Assembly (NCBI GenBank): GCA_030527925.1
Contig: JAUMZW010000002.1
Coordinates: 107,725 to 171,724 of the forward strand
DNA from: Streptococcus sp.
GTDB taxonomy: Bacteria > Bacillota > Bacilli > Lactobacillales > Streptococcaceae
Length of the DNA: 64,000 nucleotides
Direction: 5' to 3'
Under the pieces are notes generated by a model. That model was given only the letters and a program-made list of their open reading frames with translations, was not told the DNA's origin and did not search any database. Positions 9,175 to 19,118 of the stretch are shown in pieces (the stretch's first letter is position 1; each line of letters starts with the position of its first letter). The position numbers and the translations under genes were made by a program.

Positions 9175-10939
9175 TTTTTACCCTCTCGTGTAAACGTTTA
9201 ATGATATATTTTATTGCCCTTGCTGGTCCTATAAAAATGTATTTGGCTGCCCCTTTTATACCACCTAAATAAGTAAAATCTACATAGGTATGTGGGTTAG
9301 AATCCCCTCTTTGATTATATTGTTTGTTATCAATAAAAGGTGTCAAAGCAACTTTATTCTGTGAAATTCTAAAATCATAATGCTTTGCCCACGCAATGTA
9401 AATTAAAATACGTTCTATAGCGTGTAAGATAGAATGTTGTGGCAGTGGTTCTTTTGGAATATCGGCCTCACTAAGATTTAAATCAAATAATGGACTTAAT
9501 GCATCGTATTTAAACCATATAAAGGTTCCATAACTCATGACATAATTTTGAAATTCCATAAAATCAATGGGTTTTGAGAGATTCATTTTTTCCCATAATT
9601 CATTCATAATAGGAGCCATGATATGCTCACTCCAACTCTCAGTAATTTTATTATACCTAAAAAACGATGGAATATCGGCTATAACAATCCCTTGATTACT
9701 TGTTTCAAAATTGGCAATAATAGTATTAGCTGGTCTAATCATCATATCAACTAATTCATTTCGCCATGATTCACCTGCCCAAAAATCAGCTTCTTTAGAT
9801 TTTTTAGTATGAAAGTGTCCGATATAATCATACTGAGAAAGTTGCTCTTTCAATTTCAACATTGGTAAAACATCTCGACCAATATTTCCAGTCACAAGAA
9901 CATTTGCTTTAAGCTTATTTGCAGTCAGATACTCCTTAATCTGATTTGCTTTCTCATCAGTATCTGTTGTAATAAAAAGGTCATACTTGAATGTAAAATG
10001 ACGAAAGGCTTCTACAAAATCCGCAAGTAGATCCACATAAAAAACATGTAGATGAACGGCTACTTTTTTAGCAAAATTTTCTGAAAGTACGAGGTCATTC
10101 AAATATTTTTGTCCCAAGAGATAGGGTGCATCAGGTAAGGAAATATCAGACATGTGTTCAACAATTAATTCTGATGGATAATTAGTTGTATTCGCTATTT
10201 CTCTAATGAGATAGTGAGAAATTCCTTGATTATGTTCAATAGCCTTTACTTTGATAAAGGGAACTTGGTGTTTTAATATTTGGGTTGGATTATAAAATGA
10301 AAAATCTGGATGTAGCATTTGACTTATATCTTCATTTTTAGTATCAAATACAACACCGTAACGTAAGCCTACATCTGTAAATACAGTTGTCACTTTTGTT
10401 TCATAATGTTCAATAACATCAGAAACTTTTGTGAAATCCTGAATAGACTGCCAAAATTTTTTAAAATGGTCTGACACAATTACATTATGTTTGAACACTA
10501 AATAATAACTTTGAATATGCTCAGGAAATCCCTGCGAATGACGTGATTTAGAGGTTTTACGATGATTAGTCATACCCCAAAAATCAATTTCTTGATTAGA
10601 TTCAAACCTTGTATAGTAAGCCTCTAAATCCCATAGTGGACCAAAGCAAGTATCATTCATAAATGTTACACTATCATACTCTGGTAAAGTATCCCATCCT
10701 ACATTTAGTAAACCATCTCGCCATGCGGCAAAATCAAATCCAATATTTTGACGTTCCAAAATGGAATCCACAAACTTATTTTCAGATTTTAATAAATATT
10801 TATCATTTTCAGAAAGATAACTGTTACTAATAAAAATAATATTTGAGAATAAAGGTCTTAATTTTTCTAACTGATAATATACATGTGTACTGACTCTATT
10901 AAATTTATTAAAATGTACGTATAAAAGCAATCGCTTCAT
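9164..10939 (-). CDS. rgpF: Rhamnan synthesis protein RgpF/GacG
   Basis: 591-aa cytoplasmic glycosyltransferase with the RgpF (rhamnan synthesis F) domain. Seen: the N-terminal RLLLYVHFNKF start, RQNIGFDFAAWRDGL (about 63-77), and the central LHVFYVDLL, TGNIGRDVLPML and HFHTKKS blocks (about 297-385) characteristic of this family. It extends the rhamnose backbone on the inner membrane face using dTDP-rhamnose. Start and stop overlap both neighbours (ATGA with the upstream gene, 11 nt with gacH), as in other streptococcal rgp operons. No dTDP-rhamnose synthesis gene is in this window. Confidence 0.9.
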   Translation of the reverse strand: MKRLLLYVHFNKFNRVSTHVYYQLEKLRPLFSNIIFISNSYLSENDKYLLKSENKFVDSILERQNIGFDFAAWRDGLLNVGWDTLPEYDSVTFMNDTCFGPLWDLEAYYTRFESNQEIDFWGMTNHRKTSKSRHSQGFPEHIQSYYLVFKHNVIVSDHFKKFWQSIQDFTKVSDVIEHYETKVTTVFTDVGLRYGVVFDTKNEDISQMLHPDFSFYNPTQILKHQVPFIKVKAIEHNQGISHYLIREIANTTNYPSELIVEHMSDISLPDAPYLLGQKYLNDLVLSENFAKKVAVHLHVFYVDLLADFVEAFRHFTFKYDLFITTDTDEKANQIKEYLTANKLKANVLVTGNIGRDVLPMLKLKEQLSQYDYIGHFHTKKSKEADFWAGESWRNELVDMMIRPANTIIANFETSNQGIVIADIPSFFRYNKITESWSEHIMAPIMNELWEKMNLSKPIDFMEFQNYVMSYGTFIWFKYDALSPLFDLNLSEADIPKEPLPQHSILHAIERILIYIAWAKHYDFRISQNKVALTPFIDNKQYNQRGDSNPHTYVDFTYLGGIKGAAKYIFIGPARAIKYIIKRLHERVKNGK

Positions 10940-12651
10940 CGATTTCTCCTAAAGAAATTAATTATTTTTGAGGTGATTTTCCACCGTTTAGAATTTTGTA
11001 TAACATCAAGAGTTTTCATCAATTGACTATTTTCTTCTTCTAAAACTTTTATTTTTTCAATTTGTTCAAGACTGTTTGACAATGTGTCTAGTAGCATATG
11101 ATGTCTAACATCATCTAAAATTTGACTTATCTGATAAGAAAATATAAATTCGGAATCTGAGATTCCTGATATATCAAAAATCATTTGAGGATCATTTCCT
11201 TCGAACAAGTAACTATTTCCATTTTTAAAACCTGTTGAAAAACATGGTACTAACTCTAAGTCATCATATGTTCTAAGAGATACCTCATGAAATTCGCCTG
11301 GTTTTTCTCCAGTATCAATTCTTACCTTTTTAGCCTTTTTAGGAAGACTAAAGATAATTTCCCCACTTAATTCAAGAGGAAATGTTAAACACTTATCAGG
11401 TAAGAACACACTATTTTCTTCTTCTGTATAAAAAATACTAATCTTATCATTTGTAACTGAATTAAACAAGATTTTATCCATTGGACTTAAAAAAAGTGAT
11501 TCAATAGCTAATAAATCAGATGAACTTTGATTATCTAATTGCTCGATTTGATTCACAAACTGCTTGTAGCAATTAGCTATTGTATATTTTTTCTTGGCCT
11601 CTATCTGATTTTCCAAACTGATTTCTTTGTATTTCGAAAAATTATTCACAAGGTGATGAAGTGCATCTACCAAAGCATCCAAATCACCTAAATTATACAT
11701 AATACCTGAATCAAAAATAGAGTGAACTGTTTGATAACCGTCATTATTTGAAACAATAGATGGTACAGCATTTAAGATTGATTCTAAGTACACTAAGGAA
11801 AATGATTCCGATTTTGAATTGAAAATACAGATGTCATTTTCAGATATCAGATCCCAAGGATTATCTTGAAAACCCAAAAATAGAACATTCTCTAAGGCAA
11901 ATTTTTCTATATAATCATCTAAGGTTTGCTTAACAGTATCTTCCCATTCTCCAATGAACAGTAATGGTAAATGTGTTAGTTGAGATTTAGCATAGGCTTG
12001 TAGCAACTCCATTTGATTTTTATTATCGTTGATTCTTCCAATTGATACTAATCTAACCTCATTAGATGATTGTAGCTCTGTCTCAATCAAACTTGTATAT
12101 GGAATAAAATCTATCAACCTTGAATTTTCAGGAAAGAGACTAATAAGTTCATTAAAAAGATTCCCTCTTACACAACTAATAAGTTTTGAATTATTTGCCA
12201 TAAAATCTATTTTTTGATGATAGTAAGCAAATTCTTCTCTTGGAAACTCATGAATCATCCATACATGAGAAACATTTTCACATGCTGCAGCTACAGCCCC
12301 CTCAAAAACATTTGCAGTAACACTGACAACAATATCAATCTTTTTTTGTTGAATTAAAGACCTTATTGTCCATATATTTTGTCGGTAAAATAGAGAACGT
12401 TCTTGTTTTGAACAATGTTTAAATCCCGGTGCTTCCTCCCACCACCAATTCAATGTCTGTAATGGATAAACTTTTATACCAAAAGATTCTTGTATTTCAA
12501 GATATCTCTGGTATGTTGGATGCTCATTAGAAGGGAACACATTATAAACAATGTAACCTAATTCTACTAGATATTTCATCAAATTTAATGTAGATTTTTC
12601 TGCACCATTATCTAAAGTACCCGTTGGAGAAATAAAAACTATTTTTTTCAT
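10936..12651 (-). CDS. GT4-type glycosyltransferase of the rhamnan locus (RgpE/GacF position)
   Basis: 571 aa. The N-terminal 370 residues look like a GT-B (GT4) enzyme: a DNGAEKSTLNLMKYL opening (15-29), a VSIGRINDNKNQMELLQAY block (about 202) and ESFSLVYLESI (about 282), the usual donor-binding E-x7-E. The last 200 residues are an extension ending in a short coiled coil and a basic tail (about 535-571), perhaps for membrane contact. By position between the ABC ATPase and rgpF it corresponds to GacF/RgpE, a rhamnosyltransferase or side-chain transferase. Exact linkage cannot be assigned. Confidence 0.8.
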   Translation of the reverse strand: MKKIVFISPTGTLDNGAEKSTLNLMKYLVELGYIVYNVFPSNEHPTYQRYLEIQESFGIKVYPLQTLNWWWEEAPGFKHCSKQERSLFYRQNIWTIRSLIQQKKIDIVVSVTANVFEGAVAAACENVSHVWMIHEFPREEFAYYHQKIDFMANNSKLISCVRGNLFNELISLFPENSRLIDFIPYTSLIETELQSSNEVRLVSIGRINDNKNQMELLQAYAKSQLTHLPLLFIGEWEDTVKQTLDDYIEKFALENVLFLGFQDNPWDLISENDICIFNSKSESFSLVYLESILNAVPSIVSNNDGYQTVHSIFDSGIMYNLGDLDALVDALHHLVNNFSKYKEISLENQIEAKKKYTIANCYKQFVNQIEQLDNQSSSDLLAIESLFLSPMDKILFNSVTNDKISIFYTEEENSVFLPDKCLTFPLELSGEIIFSLPKKAKKVRIDTGEKPGEFHEVSLRTYDDLELVPCFSTGFKNGNSYLFEGNDPQMIFDISGISDSEFIFSYQISQILDDVRHHMLLDTLSNSLEQIEKIKVLEEENSQLMKTLDVIQNSKRWKITSKIINFFRRNR

Positions 12652-12664
12652 AAATCATCTCCTA

Positions 12665-13876
12665 TTAGTTCTCCCATTTACCTGTTCGAACAAGCATCCC
12701 CGTAGCTGAATCACGAAGGGACTCATCTTCTAAATCACCTAGTTCTCTTTGAATAAAGACAACTGGCGCCTTAAAGGATTGCGCAAAAGCCAATACTTGT
12801 TTTTTATCATCTCTGACACTTGCTTCCAAACGTAAACGTGCATGATTTAAATAATGGAAATTACAAGTATACCTCAAACTATAGTGACCCTTTTCCTTAA
12901 TTTTAACTGGCATAGAATTATCATTGTAATAACCAGCATTACTGTCTACATCGACAAACGACATAGCAATATGAACATCTCTATCTTCCAATAGGTCAAA
13001 ACTAAATTGAAAAGAAATCTCTTGCTCTGGAATAACTTGTTGTTTGCTGATTAATTCAACTTTAAAATTATCAACAAGCAACACTTTTTTCTCTTCCTCA
13101 GGCTCTTCTGACTTTGGGGATATATTTATCTCTAATACATTATCTAAACTATATTGATTTGCTACATCATCAGGATTTCCAATAGACTTAACCAAACCAT
13201 CTTCAATTAGAACAGCCTTATTACAATATTTTTTTACCGCTCCCATATCATGTGTTACTAATATTGTTGTTTTGCCTGATGCCTTACGTTCCATGAAGTA
13301 ATCATTACATTTTCTCTGAAAGGCTTCATCACCAACAGCTAAAACTTCATCCAAAATTAGAATATCACCTTGGGCTTTAATGGCCACTGAAAAGGCTAGA
13401 CGTACTTGCATCCCACTTGAGTAGTTCTTCAGTTTTTGATTCATAAATTCACTTAACTCAGCAAATTTAACAATGTCATCATACATGGCATCAATCTCGG
13501 CACGTGTAAAGCCAAGCATGGCTCCATTTAGATATACATTTTCACGTCCTGTCAACTCAGGGTTAAAGCCAACCCCGAGTTCGATGAACGAAACCATTTT
13601 CCCGTCTACAGTCACACTACCATGCTCAGGAGTGTAGATTTGGGATATGATTTTTAACAGGGTAGACTTCCCCGAACCATTACGTCCTAGAATCCCATAA
13701 AAATCACCTTCTTCAACTTCAAAATCAATATCTCTGAGAACGTATTGTTCTTTATAACCCTTTACTCCTCTAAAGTAATTCACAATATTCGTTCTTAAAC
13801 TTTGACTTGCTTCAGTCGGCAACTTGAAATATTTACTAACATGGTCAATTTTAACGACCACTTTTTTTTCTGACAT
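12665..13876 (-). CDS. rgpD: Polysaccharide ABC exporter ATPase RgpD/GacE (Wzt-like)
   Basis: 403 aa. The nucleotide-binding domain (1-245) shows Walker A GRNGSGKST, signature NYSSGMQVR and Walker B ILILDEVLAVGDE. A C-terminal beta-rich domain (about 265-395) resembles the Wzt C-domain that can bind the glycan end. It drives export of the lipid-linked rhamnan with RgpC. The ATG overlaps the rgpC stop by one base (TAATG), so translation is probably coupled. Confidence 0.93.
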   Translation of the reverse strand: MSEKKVVVKIDHVSKYFKLPTEASQSLRTNIVNYFRGVKGYKEQYVLRDIDFEVEEGDFYGILGRNGSGKSTLLKIISQIYTPEHGSVTVDGKMVSFIELGVGFNPELTGRENVYLNGAMLGFTRAEIDAMYDDIVKFAELSEFMNQKLKNYSSGMQVRLAFSVAIKAQGDILILDEVLAVGDEAFQRKCNDYFMERKASGKTTILVTHDMGAVKKYCNKAVLIEDGLVKSIGNPDDVANQYSLDNVLEINISPKSEEPEEEKKVLLVDNFKVELISKQQVIPEQEISFQFSFDLLEDRDVHIAMSFVDVDSNAGYYNDNSMPVKIKEKGHYSLRYTCNFHYLNHARLRLEASVRDDKKQVLAFAQSFKAPVVFIQRELGDLEDESLRDSATGMLVRTGKWEN

Positions 13877-14682
13877 TATAAAATCTCCGCAAATTTCTTA
13901 GCATTTTTATTAAAAATCACATATCCAATAGCAAAAATAACGAATGGTAATAAGTAGGGAATCAAAGCTATACCATGATTTTGAATCAAATCCCAACCAC
14001 GTAAACTACCTGAATATACGATAAAATGGCGTAAGTCTTGGATAATTTGGGCTATCGGATTTAACATCATAATTTTTGCAATTGTTGTTTGCCCTCTTTG
14101 AATAATAAATGTTAAAGAGTATATGATGGGTGTTGCATACATTCCAGCCTGTAAAAAAACTTCCCATATTGGACCAATATCACGAAATTTAACAAATAAA
14201 GTTGCTAAAATGAAGGAAATTCCTGCTGAAAGAATCGTTAACTCAATAAAAAAAGGAAAAATCATTAATAAATTAGCAGTTATAGAAATCCCATTTAAAA
14301 GACCGAAGACAAAAACAACTAATAAATTAATTGCATAGTTTATTGCAGCCCCAGAAATTGCTGATAAAACAATAATTTCTTTTGAAAAATTTAATTTACG
14401 TAGCAAATCACCACGTGCCACAATAGAGGTCATCCCCATACTTGTTGCTTCTGTAAAAAAGCTCCATGTCACCATTCCAAGAAGTAAACCAACTGTATAA
14501 TGAGGGGTACCATCATCAAATCGTAAAAATTTAACAAAAACTAAATACATAATTGTAAAAAGCAATAATGGTTTTAAAATCGACCATAAATGCCCTATAA
14601 GACTTCCCTGATAACGCAACTTAAAGTCGGTTTTTATCATCTCAGATAATAAAATGAGATTTTTTTGATTCAATAAGTTCAT
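13876..14682 (-). CDS. rgpC: Polysaccharide ABC exporter permease RgpC/GacD
   Basis: 268-aa ABC-2 type integral membrane protein with six hydrophobic segments and an N-terminal amphipathic stretch (KTDFKLRYQGSLIG near 18-31) typical of O-antigen/teichoic-acid permeases (Wzm, TagG). It pairs with the ATPase encoded immediately downstream to flip the undecaprenyl-linked rhamnan across the membrane. It lies 3 nt after rgpB. Normal family length. Confidence 0.92.
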   Translation of the reverse strand: MNLLNQKNLILLSEMIKTDFKLRYQGSLIGHLWSILKPLLLFTIMYLVFVKFLRFDDGTPHYTVGLLLGMVTWSFFTEATSMGMTSIVARGDLLRKLNFSKEIIVLSAISGAAINYAINLLVVFVFGLLNGISITANLLMIFPFFIELTILSAGISFILATLFVKFRDIGPIWEVFLQAGMYATPIIYSLTFIIQRGQTTIAKIMMLNPIAQIIQDLRHFIVYSGSLRGWDLIQNHGIALIPYLLPFVIFAIGYVIFNKNAKKFAEIL

Positions 14683-14685
14683 TTC

Positions 14686-15618
14686 TTATTTTCTCCTATA
14701 CCCAAATTTGGTAATAATCAGTGTTCTAAAAACTAATGTATGAAACCAACGATTTTTTCGTAATAATTGGTTTCTTAGAATTTGAATTCTTTGTAACAAA
14801 GGCTTTTCTAAAATAGTTACAAAATCAAAAACCAATCCCCTATCTTTTTCTGACAACGGGAGGTCTAATAGATGACGAGCTTGATTCTGACTAATCGTAA
14901 TCAAATGCCAATATTTTTGAACAAGCTCTTGTGGCTTTAACCATCCTTTTATCCTTTTTGACCAAGTTCTAGCACCAAGAACATTACTATCATGTTGGCG
15001 ATATAATTCCGTTGGGTAATCAATATAAACTAATTCACCAAAAGAACAAGCTAATAATGCTAAATACCAATCGTGCATGACGAGATTATCAGTGACTTTC
15101 CATAATTTAGCCAAAGCATGGTTAAACATTGCTGTTCCACCTGTCACCGTATTCTCAGTCAATTCCTGATATAATTTTGTGTTAGCATGATGTGACTGAG
15201 TTTTAATCATACTAGGGATCATCAGTTCTAGATTTTGATTAACTACTTGTAAATCCGTATAAACCATCAATGGTATATTTGATATTCTTTTTCTGGCTTC
15301 ATCTATACAGAGTTGTAACTTATTCTCAAGCCAGACGTCATCTTGGTCACAAAAAAAGTATAAGTCAGCTTCTTCAAAGCATACCAACTCATAAAAGCTT
15401 TTAATCACACCTATATTTCTGATTTGAGACTTATTACAAAAAACAATACGATTATCTTTTTTTTCATACTCTTCAATCACAGATACAGTATTATCAGAAG
15501 AACCATCATCACGAATCAAAAGTTTCCAATCTGTGTATGTCTGATGAATAATACTATCAATTTGTTGACTCAAAAATTTTTCACCATTATAAGTTGATAA
15601 CAAAATATTAATTTGCAT
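14686..15618 (-). CDS. rgpB: Rhamnosyltransferase RgpB/GacC (GT2)
   Basis: 310-aa GT-A enzyme: LLSTYNGEKFL (6-16), RDDGSSDNT (36-44) and FFCDQDDVW (87-95, metal-binding Asp) are the classic GT2 blocks. In the rgp/gac pathway it adds L-rhamnose to the growing chain on the cytoplasmic side. The ATG at 15618 lies within the end of rgpA (11-nt overlap) and lacks a strong Shine-Dalgarno, so it probably relies on coupling. Confidence 0.9.
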   Translation of the reverse strand: MQINILLSTYNGEKFLSQQIDSIIHQTYTDWKLLIRDDGSSDNTVSVIEEYEKKDNRIVFCNKSQIRNIGVIKSFYELVCFEEADLYFFCDQDDVWLENKLQLCIDEARKRISNIPLMVYTDLQVVNQNLELMIPSMIKTQSHHANTKLYQELTENTVTGGTAMFNHALAKLWKVTDNLVMHDWYLALLACSFGELVYIDYPTELYRQHDSNVLGARTWSKRIKGWLKPQELVQKYWHLITISQNQARHLLDLPLSEKDRGLVFDFVTILEKPLLQRIQILRNQLLRKNRWFHTLVFRTLIITKFGYRRK

Positions 15619-16762
15619 TTAAAAATAATTCCTCGTATTGACTTACAATTTTCCCCCAAGTGTATTTTTCAGCTATAATGCTCTTTGCACGGGTTCCAAA
15701 TTGACCATAATCAGTTTTAAAGTCCGAATCCATAATCAGCTGTCTAAGGTTACCTGGTTCTTTATTCCAATAAAAAGCACTAATATCAGCTACTGTACGA
15801 TTAAATGACACATCTAAAACCAAATTTAAATTTGTGTGTGCCATGGCTTCTAACAAGCCGGGATTTGTTCCCCCAACCTCATGACCGTGAATATAAGCAA
15901 AAGCATGCTCACGAATATAAGTTAATAATTCTCTGTCATAAACTGTACCCACAAATTGAACACGCTTATCAGTATCAAATTTTGTACGATCCCTTAGTCG
16001 ATCATAAAAACTATTTCCATCATGGTTACAGATAATGAGTAGTTTTTTCCTTGTATCTGTCGTCATAAATTCTCTGATAATTGTCTCATAGTTGTTTTCT
16101 GGCACAAATCGACCAACAACCAGATAATAACCCTTTTCAGAAACTTCCCATTTCTCAAAAAAATTTCGAACCACTATTTCTGTAGAAGATAATGTTGATA
16201 AACTTGTTTCTGTCCCATATGCAATAAATTTCAATCTCGTTTCTGGGTATTGAGTTTTCAAATAATCAGCAATACCTAGGTTATCAGCAATAATACAATC
16301 AGCATATTTCGTCATACATTTCTCTGAATATTTCAAATACATCTGAACAGGCTTAGACCACTTTGTTCTCTTCCACTCTAAACCATCAGGATTAACGTAC
16401 AATTTTGCACCAATACGTTTTAATTTTTTTGAATACCCTTTGATGACGGCACCTATCGTATTTCCTAAAATATAAAATTGAGGATTAATAATTTGATGTT
16501 TCTTACAGTAAGAAAGTACATAAGTTATAGCCATCATATCATAAGCAATAACTCGAGCCGGACCTAATTTAGGAGGTCTTATCGTAAAGCAATCTGCCCC
16601 TTTATAGTCAAAATGAGTAGTATGCTGTTTATCACTTAAGCAAGCAACATGGTATTGAATCTCAGTACTCACTTGGTGATTGACCAATTCTTCAACGAAA
16701 GTCTCAAAACCACCATATTGCGCTGGTAAACCTCGACTTCCAATAATAAAAACATGTTGCAT
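15608..16762 (-). CDS. rgpA: Rhamnosyltransferase RgpA/GacB (GT4, DUF1972), first gene of the rhamnan operon
   Basis: GT-B enzyme beginning MQHVFIIGSRGLPAQYGG, the DUF1972 signature; the C-terminal half carries VVGRFVPENN and HEVGGTNPGLLEAMA (donor-binding Glu region). GacB-type enzymes start the chain by putting the first rhamnose on the Und-PP-linked primer. GTG (16771), ATG (16768) and ATG (16762) are in frame; GGAG lies 2 nt before 16768 but 8 nt before 16762, so 16762 is preferred. Unlike the group A locus, rmlD/gacA is not upstream; asnA is, behind a terminator. Confidence 0.92.
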   Translation of the reverse strand: MQHVFIIGSRGLPAQYGGFETFVEELVNHQVSTEIQYHVACLSDKQHTTHFDYKGADCFTIRPPKLGPARVIAYDMMAITYVLSYCKKHQIINPQFYILGNTIGAVIKGYSKKLKRIGAKLYVNPDGLEWKRTKWSKPVQMYLKYSEKCMTKYADCIIADNLGIADYLKTQYPETRLKFIAYGTETSLSTLSSTEIVVRNFFEKWEVSEKGYYLVVGRFVPENNYETIIREFMTTDTRKKLLIICNHDGNSFYDRLRDRTKFDTDKRVQFVGTVYDRELLTYIREHAFAYIHGHEVGGTNPGLLEAMAHTNLNLVLDVSFNRTVADISAFYWNKEPGNLRQLIMDSDFKTDYGQFGTRAKSIIAEKYTWGKIVSQYEELFLNAN

Positions 16763-16794
16763 TGTCATCACTCCATAAAAATATAATCATAACT

Positions 16795-16823
16795 ATTATA
16801 TCACAGATAGCAATTGTTTTCGA
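16795..16823 (-). promoter_or_regulatory. Promoter of the rgp operon
   Basis: On the minus strand TCGAAA, a 17-nt spacer and an extended -10 TGATATAAT end about 25 nt before the rgpA ribosome site. It is the only clear promoter before the 14-kb run of minus-strand polysaccharide genes. Confidence 0.6.
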
Positions 16824-16852
16824 CCACTAGCCAGAACTAGAGGATATAAGTA

Positions 16853-16884
16853 AAAAAGAACCAGTGAAAATCCTGGTTCCTTTT
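16853..16884 (-). terminator. Terminator after asnA
   Basis: The inverted repeat AAAGAACCAG / CTGGTTCCTTTT, with a U-run on the minus strand, lies about 20 nt after the asnA stop and insulates the rgp promoter. Confidence 0.75.
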
Positions 16885-16902
16885 GATTTCATATCAACAA
16901 TA

Positions 16903-17895
16903 CTATAAGATATTTTCAAAATTATCACGAACGGCTTGAGGCCAAACACTCGATTGTACTTCACCGATATGTCTCTTACGTAATAAAAACATTGCAAGAC
17001 GAGATTGACCAATACCTCCACCAATAGTCAATGGAAAATCATCATTCAACAGTCTTTTATGCCAATCAAACTTTAATCGTTCTTCATCACCTGTAATAGC
17101 AAGCTGACGAGTTAGTGCATCCTTATCAACACGAATCCCCATAGATGATAGTTCAAAAGCTGTGCCAAGCGTTTCATTCCAAACAAGAATATCACCATTT
17201 AAGCCCCTAAACCCTTTTTCAGATTCACTTGTCCAGTCATCATAATCAGGAGCACGTCCATCATGTGGTTTCCCATCAGGTAATTCACCACCAATACCAA
17301 TGAGAAAGACCGCACCAAATTCTTTACAGATAGCATTTTCACGTTCTTTTGGCGTTAAATCTGGATAGCGTTCGACCAACTCTTCTGTATGAATAAAAGT
17401 TATCTGCTTTGGTAGAACTGATTCAATATCAAAACGAGCTTCTACTGCTAGTTCTGTCAAACGAATCGCCTTATATATTTTTTCAACTGTTTCTTTTAGG
17501 TAGGCAAGATTACGTCGTCCAGAAGGTATCACTTTTTCCCAATCCCATTGATCTACAAAGACAGAATGAGTTGCATCAAGAGAATCCTCATCAGGACGTA
17601 AAGCTTTCATATGAACAAATAATCCTTCTCCCTCATTAAAGCCAAAACGTGCTAATGTATGACGTTTCCACTTAGCAAGAGAATGAACTACTTCAAACTC
17701 AGCATCAGGAATTTGCAAGACATTCACTGCTACTGGATGCTCAATACCAGACAAATTATCTTGAATACCATCTCCCACTTGACTTAGTATCGGACCTTGT
17801 ACTTCCACTAATTCAAGTTTATCAATCAAATACTGTGTGAACGTATTTTTTACAAAGGAAATCTCCTGTTGTTGATGTATAAAGCTTTTCTTCAT
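16903..17895 (-). CDS. asnA: Aspartate-ammonia ligase (asparagine synthetase A)
   Basis: 330 aa, full family length. Makes L-asparagine from aspartate, ammonia and ATP in the cytoplasm. Seen: the [16 protein letters not shown] start, [18 protein letters not shown], the class II synthetase-like [14 protein letters not shown] block and a C-terminal GEVQSSVWP. Start chosen at 17895, where AAGGAGGA sits 5 nt upstream; 23 more codons are open upstream but have no ribosome site. A TATAAT (plus 17924-17929) provides a likely -10. Single-gene unit. Confidence 0.95.
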   Translation of the reverse strand: MKKSFIHQQQEISFVKNTFTQYLIDKLELVEVQGPILSQVGDGIQDNLSGIEHPVAVNVLQIPDAEFEVVHSLAKWKRHTLARFGFNEGEGLFVHMKALRPDEDSLDATHSVFVDQWDWEKVIPSGRRNLAYLKETVEKIYKAIRLTELAVEARFDIESVLPKQITFIHTEELVERYPDLTPKERENAICKEFGAVFLIGIGGELPDGKPHDGRAPDYDDWTSESEKGFRGLNGDILVWNETLGTAFELSSMGIRVDKDALTRQLAITGDEERLKFDWHKRLLNDDFPLTIGGGIGQSRLAMFLLRKRHIGEVQSSVWPQAVRDNFENIL

Positions 17896-17994
17896 ATGTT
17901 CCTCCTTAAAATATAATGTGATTATTATACACTTATTACCTAAAAAAAGAAAGAGTTTTTCCAATTTTTTGAAAATAAATACTATTTAGACGAC

Positions 17995-18606
17995 TTACTC
18001 TAATAACTCCTTATCATAAATCGTGTAATCACATCGATAAATAATTAAACGTTTTCCATCTATTAATAATTCCGATGTTTTCGGAGCATCTGAAGCATAT
18101 AGTGAAACTTTATTTCCAGCATAAGTAGCAAGAGGTGTACCGTTTTGAGAACGTATAAGAATGATTTTCTTCTTTCCCGAAAAATCATTTTTAAATTCGG
18201 AAACCATTTTATTAACCACTGGTATTGATGATTTTTCATTTTCGATATCTGTATTAGTCTGATATTTTTCAAAAACATCAGTCAATCCTTTTTCCTCAGC
18301 AATTAAAGAGGAGCCAACATGGTCGATTTCATTCTTACCCAGTGTTATTTTTAAGACTGATGAATCTTTTTTTGAATTCCCTTCATCATCTACCGAATCA
18401 AATTCTTCATTTCTTGAAATTGAAAGTGATCTCCCAGACATCTTATCAATCACTTGCGAATTTTCATCATAAGTTCTGACAGTCATTTCCAACCCCAACC
18501 AATCTTCTTTGGCATTTTTAAAAAAATTAGATACTGATTGACACCCAGCCAAACAAAATAATATCATAGTAAAACTAATTAAAATTGCAATTTTTTTATT
18601 TTTCAT
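17995..18606 (-). CDS. Putative lipoprotein, DUF5052-like
   Basis: 203 aa with a lipoprotein signal: KNKK, a hydrophobic stretch and lipobox LAGC with Cys at about 22. The mature part is hydrophilic and beta-rich, with no catalytic motif seen (LGLEMTVRTYDENSQVID, then a C-terminal LLIDGKRLIIYRCDYTIYD). Size and pattern fit the streptococcal DUF5052 lipoproteins, but that name is from memory. Start at 18606, beginning MKNKKIAIL; an upstream extension would precede the signal peptide. It lies 8 nt after a GNAT gene, so co-transcription is likely. Function unknown. Confidence 0.75.
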   Translation of the reverse strand: MKNKKIAILISFTMILFCLAGCQSVSNFFKNAKEDWLGLEMTVRTYDENSQVIDKMSGRSLSISRNEEFDSVDDEGNSKKDSSVLKITLGKNEIDHVGSSLIAEEKGLTDVFEKYQTNTDIENEKSSIPVVNKMVSEFKNDFSGKKKIILIRSQNGTPLATYAGNKVSLYASDAPKTSELLIDGKRLIIYRCDYTIYDKELLE

Positions 18607-18614
18607 AAGAACCC

Positions 18615-19106
18615 CTAACGTAATTTTTTTTGCATCCATATAATATCGTGCCACTGCCCAAATTTATAACCCACTTCTTTAAAATGAGCTGTTTTTTGAT
18701 AACCTAGTTTTTCATGTAAAGCAATACTTGCCGAATTTGGTAGGGCAATACAAGCCAAACAATTTTTTATGCCTTGGTTTACTAAAGCTAATTCTAACTC
18801 ATCATACAATCGTTTTCCTACACCTTGACCTCTTGCTTTTTCATCAATATAAATAGACACTTCAACAGTCCAATCATATGCTTGTCTATTGTAATAAGTA
18901 GAAGCATAGGCATAACCTAAAATAACACCTTCATTTTTTGCGATGAGATATGGAAATTTACTTTTAATGTTCCTAATCCGTTTTTGGAATTCTTCAACGG
19001 TCGGAACATCATATTCGAATGTTATTACAGAACTCTCAACATATGGTCTGTAAATCTCCAATAACTCCTTTGCGTTTTCTTCATGAGCTGCCTCTATTTT
19101 TATCAT
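18615..19106 (-). CDS. GNAT N-acetyltransferase, phosphinothricin-acetyltransferase-like
   Basis: 163 aa with the GNAT core: VEVSIYIDEKARGQGVGKRLYDELE (acetyl-CoA loop RGQGVGK near 97) and IALPNSASIALHEKLGY. The N-terminal ELLEIYRPYVESSVITFEYDVPT pattern is typical of the PAT/YncA subgroup, which acetylates small amines or methionine analogues; the real substrate is unknown. AGGAG lies 4 nt before the ATG at 19106; the TTG at 19118 is less likely. Second in a tandem pair of GNAT genes. Confidence 0.85.
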   Translation of the reverse strand: MIKIEAAHEENAKELLEIYRPYVESSVITFEYDVPTVEEFQKRIRNIKSKFPYLIAKNEGVILGYAYASTYYNRQAYDWTVEVSIYIDEKARGQGVGKRLYDELELALVNQGIKNCLACIALPNSASIALHEKLGYQKTAHFKEVGYKFGQWHDIIWMQKKLR

Positions 19107-19118
19107 ATTTCTCCTCAA

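Noticed and set aside
9008..9193. Small plus-strand ORF opposite gacH start
   Set aside because: Antisense shadow of gacH and rgpF with no ribosome site.
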